From JAWSUT01 sp033549345 (GTDB lineage Bacteria; Bacillota; Dethiobacteria; Dethiobacterales; Dethiobacteraceae), in contig JAWSUT010000014.1 of NCBI GenBank assembly GCA_033549345.1, positions 1-64,000 on the forward strand: 64,000 bases of DNA, in the 5' to 3' direction. Every line of letters starts with the position of its first letter. The first letter of the stretch is position 1. The position numbers and the translations under genes are program-made. The notes beneath the pieces are model-generated. The model ran no database searches. It was not told where the DNA came from and saw only the letters and a list, made by a program, of their open reading frames with translations. Positions 60,409 to 64,000 of this stretch are shown here, in pieces.

Positions 60409-61680
60409 TTATTTTTCCTCCTTCAGCAGCGTGCTCATCCGGCCGACCAAATTGGCCAAAGCCACATCTTCCTGGTCTCCCTGCGCCATATCACGCACTG
60501 TGGCCACACTGCGTTTCATTTCTTCGTCTCCCAGGATAACCAGAAAACGCGCTTTCTTTTTGTCCGCAAACTTCAACTGGGCTTTCAGGCTTCTCTCCAG
60601 ATAATCTTTTTCCGCAGCAATGCCCGCCTGCCGCAAATCCATCACAATGCGCAGTGCCGCCGCAGCGGGCACATCGCCCACAGTAGCCACAAACACATCA
60701 GGTGCACTTGTCCCTGGCACACTGACATGGGCCGCTTCCATGGCCAGCAGCACCCGCTCAATGCCAATCGCAAAGCCGATGCCGGGAATGTCCGGCCCGC
60801 CAATGGTTTTAAGCAGATGGTCATAACGTCCGCCGCCCCCGATGGAACTTTGCGCTCCCAGGGCCGGGGAAACAATTTCAAACGCCGTCTTGGTGTAATA
60901 GTCAAGCCCCCGCACCATACGGGGATTGATTTCATACGGTTCGCCCATGGCATCCATGGCGGCCTGAACGGCTGAAAAGTGTCCGGCGCATTCAGCGCAC
61001 AGCGTGTCCAGCATCACCGGCGCGTCCGTGGTCAGTTCACGGCACGTTTCGTTTTTGCAGTCCAGAATCCGCAGCGGGTTTTTATCGAAGCGCCCGGCAC
61101 AATCCGGGCAGAGCCCGTCCACCTTGTCTTTTAGTTGTTCCTGAAGGCGGCTGCGGTATACATGCCTGCACTCAGGACAACCGACGCTGTTTATTTGCAG
61201 TGTGAACTCCTTTAACCCCAGTGCCCGGAAAAATACCAGGGATAAAGCCATTACTTCCGCGTCCAGCGTGGGGTCTTTGGTGCCAAAGACTTCCACACCA
61301 AACTGATGAAACTGGCGGTAACGTCCGGCCTGCGGCCTGTCATAGCGAAACATCGGCCCGGTGTAATACACCTTGACGGGCTGCGCCTCCGCATGCAGTT
61401 TCTGTTCCAGATAAGCCCGTGCCGTGGATGCAGTCCCCTCCGGCCGCAGCGTCAGCGATCTCTCTCCCCGGTCAGTAAATGTATACATTTCCTTGGAGAC
61501 AATATCGGTTACCTCACCGACGCCGCGCAAAAACAGTTCTGTATGTTCAAAAACAGGGGTTCGGATTTCCCCATACCCGAACAGACGGCAGATTTCCCTT
61601 ACTTTCTCCTCAAAAAACTGCCACTGTTCCACTTCTCCCGGCAGAATATCGCGGGTGCCCCGCGGCGCTTTGGTTAACAC
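60409..61680 (-). CDS. hisS: Histidyl-tRNA synthetase
   Basis: 423 residues from GTG at 61680, with AAAGGAGG upstream. Motif 1 GTRDILPGE, motif 2 FRYDRPQAGRYRQFHQFGVE and the histidine loop RMVRGLDYYTKTAFEIV plus GGGGRYD are present. It charges tRNA-His. Its leader is only about 40 bases, too short for a T-box. Confidence 0.96.
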   Translation of the reverse strand: MLTKAPRGTRDILPGEVEQWQFFEEKVREICRLFGYGEIRTPVFEHTELFLRGVGEVTDIVSKEMYTFTDRGERSLTLRPEGTASTARAYLEQKLHAEAQPVKVYYTGPMFRYDRPQAGRYRQFHQFGVEVFGTKDPTLDAEVMALSLVFFRALGLKEFTLQINSVGCPECRHVYRSRLQEQLKDKVDGLCPDCAGRFDKNPLRILDCKNETCRELTTDAPVMLDTLCAECAGHFSAVQAAMDAMGEPYEINPRMVRGLDYYTKTAFEIVSPALGAQSSIGGGGRYDHLLKTIGGPDIPGIGFAIGIERVLLAMEAAHVSVPGTSAPDVFVATVGDVPAAAALRIVMDLRQAGIAAEKDYLERSLKAQLKFADKKKARFLVILGDEEMKRSVATVRDMAQGDQEDVALANLVGRMSTLLKEEK

Positions 61681-61727
61681 GGAAAATGCCTCCTTTTAAG
61701 AAAAACGCTCCCGATTTTGCCATTTTC

Positions 61728-61756
61728 ATTCTAGCCAATCCCACAAGGCTTGTCAA
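61728..61756 (-). promoter_or_regulatory. Promoter of hisS-aspS
   Basis: TTGACA (61751-61756) and TAGAAT (61728-61733) on the minus strand are 17 bases apart, 47 bases before the GTG start. The short leader has no T-box. Confidence 0.8.
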
Positions 61757-61901
61757 CCTGCGCCCCGGTGGGATAAACCTATCATACCAAACATATCCGG
61801 TAGAAGCAAAAGATGACTTTACAGGAGGAAAATATATATTCATGTCGAAATACTATGGAAATCAAAAATACAGCAACCATCATGCCAAAGGAGGCAGCTT
61901 C

Positions 61902-63794
61902 ATGAAACTCGGACTGAAAACAAAACTTCTCCTGATTATCGCACTGCTCATTTTTTTCTCCACAACCGTTATGCAGATTGTATCCGTCCGGCTGACATCT
62001 GTTGCCCTGGAACAGCAGAAAGAAGACGAACTGCGGGAGCTTGTGGGCAGCACCGTCCAGGCAATAGAAATCAGCATTGACAGTGCCCGGCGTGCCCTGG
62101 ATGTCCTTTCCGTCTCACCTGCCGTGCGCGATCTTCTCAGCCAGGTGGAAGAAGGCCAAATCACAGACCGGCAGGCTGTCCTGAATTATTTTGCAGATAT
62201 TGAGCAGGTCCAGGATGACGTGGAAACCGTTCTGTTTTTAGACCACAGAGGTATTGTTGTTGCCGACGATGAGGGCGGCAATCTTGTTGGCATGGATTTA
62301 AGTGACCGTGACTATTATAACGCACTGACCTACCGGAAACTGGACAGTTTCCTTGGGAACGTGATTGTCTCCCGTACAACCGGAAACAGGGTCATCGCCT
62401 ACTCACAAAGACTGGCCACCGGGCTCAACTCGTCTGCAGGCGTTGCCGCCATCGTCCTGAACTTTGACTCGTTTGTTGAACAGCATGTGGCGTCACTGGC
62501 TGTTGGTGATAGCGGGCAGACGGTCTTAATCGACGCCAAAGGCCAAATTGTCTACCACCCCGACGCTGAGATGATGGAAACAAATTTGCTGGAGACTGCC
62601 CCCCCTGCACAACAAGAAGAACTGTCGCGGATGATTGGTGACGGTGTGCCGGTCAGCGGACATTACCGGGAAAACGGTAAAGGAAAAATATTTTTTGCCC
62701 AACCTGTGGCCAACTGGTATTTGATTCTGTCGCTTGACGAAGCGGAATACCTGGCCGCCGCCCACTCCATCCGCAATTCGGGCATCCTGCTCGGCCTGGT
62801 GTTTATCATTCTCGGCGCCCTTGCCGCCGTGTATTTCTCCAACCGAATCGCTACTCCCGTTATCCGTGTTGCCCGGGTTCTCGACCTGGCCGGCCGCGGA
62901 GATCTCACCCAAAGTGTGCAGGTGGACAGCGAGGATGAAGTGGGCCGTCTTGCTCAAAGCGCCAATACCATGATTGCCGGACAGCGGGATATTCTGCAAA
63001 ACGTTCTCCGTGCTTCTCAGAATGTCGCCTCCTATTCCCAGGAATTGTCCGCTTCGGTGGAGGAAAGCAATGCCTCCATGCAGGAAGTAGCCACCATGGT
63101 GGACAAGGAAGTGGCGCAAAAAGCGCAGGAAATTGTCAGTGCCTCTGCAGACGCCGTCAACAGCGGTGATGAAATGCACAACAAAGCCAATGACGGTGAA
63201 ACAGCGGTCCGCGATGCGGTGGCGTCCATGGAAGAAATCAGCACAGCCACCCGCGACGTGCACAGTGTGATCGACCAGCTCTACAACGCCTCTGACCAGA
63301 TCGGCTCCATCGTCGTCACGATTACAGAGATTGCCGAACAAACCAATCTGTTGGCTCTTAATGCCGCCATTGAAGCGGCTCGGGCCGGTGAACAGGGCCG
63401 CGGCTTTGCCGTAGTCGCCGAGGAAGTACGCAAACTTGCCGAACAAAGCAGCCAGGCCGCCGGAGGAATCGGTGACTTAATCGTCAACATTCAGAAGAAA
63501 ACCGGCAGTGCGGTTGCCAAAATCGGTGATGCGGCCAAAATTGTTGAAAGCGGAACAGGCCGTGCCTCCCGTGCCATGGAGCATCTGGCCCAAATCCGCA
63601 CAGCAGCAGAAACAGTTAAAACCCGTATTGCCGACATTGTGCGCCAGGCCGAAGCCCAATCCGCCTCCGCAGAAGAAATCGCAGCAGGCACAGAAGAACA
63701 AACCGCGGTCCTCGAAGAAATCTCCGCCACATCCAACCAACTCGCCGGCATGGCCGAAGAACTAAACACCCTCGTTACGCGCTTTAAAATCTAG
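61902..63794 (+). CDS. Methyl-accepting chemotaxis protein
   Basis: 630 residues from the ATG at 61902, 7 bases after AAAGGAGG. An in-frame ATG at 61842 has GGAGG but at 13 bases. Two membrane helices (about 7-30 and 283-305) flank an extracellular Cache-type sensor with FLDHRGIVVADDEGGNLVG and IDAKGQIVYHPDAEMM. A HAMP domain follows, then the methyl-accepting coiled coil with the tip EIAEQTNLLALNAAIEAARA. No CheR/CheB tether at the C-terminus. It should report an extracellular small ligand to CheA. Confidence 0.93.
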   Translation: MKLGLKTKLLLIIALLIFFSTTVMQIVSVRLTSVALEQQKEDELRELVGSTVQAIEISIDSARRALDVLSVSPAVRDLLSQVEEGQITDRQAVLNYFADIEQVQDDVETVLFLDHRGIVVADDEGGNLVGMDLSDRDYYNALTYRKLDSFLGNVIVSRTTGNRVIAYSQRLATGLNSSAGVAAIVLNFDSFVEQHVASLAVGDSGQTVLIDAKGQIVYHPDAEMMETNLLETAPPAQQEELSRMIGDGVPVSGHYRENGKGKIFFAQPVANWYLILSLDEAEYLAAAHSIRNSGILLGLVFIILGALAAVYFSNRIATPVIRVARVLDLAGRGDLTQSVQVDSEDEVGRLAQSANTMIAGQRDILQNVLRASQNVASYSQELSASVEESNASMQEVATMVDKEVAQKAQEIVSASADAVNSGDEMHNKANDGETAVRDAVASMEEISTATRDVHSVIDQLYNASDQIGSIVVTITEIAEQTNLLALNAAIEAARAGEQGRGFAVVAEEVRKLAEQSSQAAGGIGDLIVNIQKKTGSAVAKIGDAAKIVESGTGRASRAMEHLAQIRTAAETVKTRIADIVRQAEAQSASAEEIAAGTEEQTAVLEEISATSNQLAGMAEELNTLVTRFKI

Positions 63795-63832
63795 CCTGGG
63801 CTCAGACTTAACATGCAACCAACTTTCCACAC

Positions 63833-63869
63833 TAAAATAACCCGTGCCCTTACAGCACGGGTTATTTTA
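63833..63869. terminator. Bidirectional terminator between chemoreceptor and the next gene
   Basis: TAAAATAACCCGTGC (63833-63847) and GCACGGGTTATTTTA (63855-63869) form a perfect 15-bp stem flanked by A-rich and T-rich sides. It ends the plus-strand chemoreceptor and the minus-strand gene whose stop overlaps it. Confidence 0.9.
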
Positions 63870-64000
63870 ATGCGCTCCTTTTTCCACAACAAGCACGACG
63901 GAACCATCGTGCGCTTTTTTCTCGGACAGAATTTTATGGCCGTCGCTGCGCAGGCTCTTGGGAACATTCTTCGACGGTACCCCACAATCGAGGCGGACTT
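63867..64000 (-). CDS. C-terminal fragment of an unidentified gene
   Basis: Only the last 43 codons lie in the window, ending TAA at 63867. The fragment includes DCGVPSKNVPKSLRSDGHKI and a C-terminal VVLVVEKGAH. Another frame is also open but lacks the terminator context. The family is not recognised. The start is beyond the right edge. Confidence 0.5.
   Translation of the reverse strand, partial: VRLDCGVPSKNVPKSLRSDGHKILSEKKAHDGSVVLVVEKGAH

Noticed and set aside
61479..61901. Long N-terminal extension of the chemoreceptor reading frame on the plus strand
   Set aside because: It runs opposite to the 5' end of hisS and the hisS promoter. A strong ribosome site directly precedes the ATG at 61902, which gives a normal signal-anchor.
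62526..63446. 306-codon open frame on the minus strand
   Set aside because: It is the complement of the chemoreceptor coding sequence, has glycine/histidine-rich shadow composition and no ribosome site or family features.

Overview
The window reads as the chromosome of a spore-forming, anaerobic, Gram-positive bacterium of the Clostridia type. The evidence is sigma-E, sigma-G, SpoIIGA and SpoVD for sporulation, a class III (oxygen-sensitive) ribonucleotide reductase, the redox repressor Rex, a T-box leader on ileS, SepF/DivIVA-type division genes, and a MurE with a DNPR motif that suggests diaminopimelate peptidoglycan. Strong Shine-Dalgarno sequences and frequent TTG/GTG starts fit this. I cannot name the species from sequence alone. 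Most genes lie on the minus strand and are best read from right to left.

Layout, left to right. 1-10 kb: a solitary tRNA-Val, an ECF sigma/anti-sigma/TPR protein operon, a small membrane protein, an APC permease, a TetR-controlled membrane operon, a five-gene tRNA cluster (Asp, Phe, Gly, Cys, Leu), rex, and a polyprenyl diphosphate synthase. 10-18.7 kb: accessory metabolism and signalling, with a QueG-like iron-sulfur protein, an MnmM/YtqB-type methyltransferase, a DUF421 protein, a soluble PAS histidine kinase with a CheY-like regulator, a DUF169/acyl-CoA synthetase/MFS group, and an orphan DNA methylase. 18.7-25.6 kb: pyrR, rluD, lgt, lspA, a TraR/DksA-type protein, and T-box-controlled ileS. 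25.7-33.5 kb: the ylm/divIVA division group (divIVA, ylmH, yggT, sepF, yggS, an HlyD-like protein, pgeF) continuous with nrdG, nrdD and nrdR behind one promoter that carries two candidate NrdR boxes. 33.5-36.8 kb: ylmC, sigG, sigE and spoIIGA behind a Spo0A-type promoter. 36.9-53.9 kb: a complete dcw cluster (ftsZ, ftsA, ftsQ, murA, murB, murG, ftsW, murD, mraY, murF, murE, spoVD, ftsL, rsmH, mraZ). 54-58 kb: a REP-like inverted repeat, a short zinc-ribbon protein, a standalone pyruvate kinase C-terminal domain, a TlpA/CcdA thiol-redox pair with a CsoR-type operator, mgtE and csoR. 58-64 kb: a probable 6S RNA, a small membrane protein, aspS, hisS, a chemoreceptor, and the C-terminal end of an unidentified gene.

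The region joins cell-wall precursor synthesis, septum assembly, dNTP supply and the first sporulation sigma factors over roughly 30 kb. The points most worth a second look are regulatory: NrdR boxes upstream of a run of genes that reaches the division genes, a CsoR operator lying over the ccdA Shine-Dalgarno, an ileS promoter whose -35 sits in the loop of the divIVA terminator, and a perfect hairpin at the murA/ftsQ junction that is a terminator only on the antisense strand. I found no CRISPR array, prophage or insertion sequence, and nothing that amounts to an obviously new multi-gene system.
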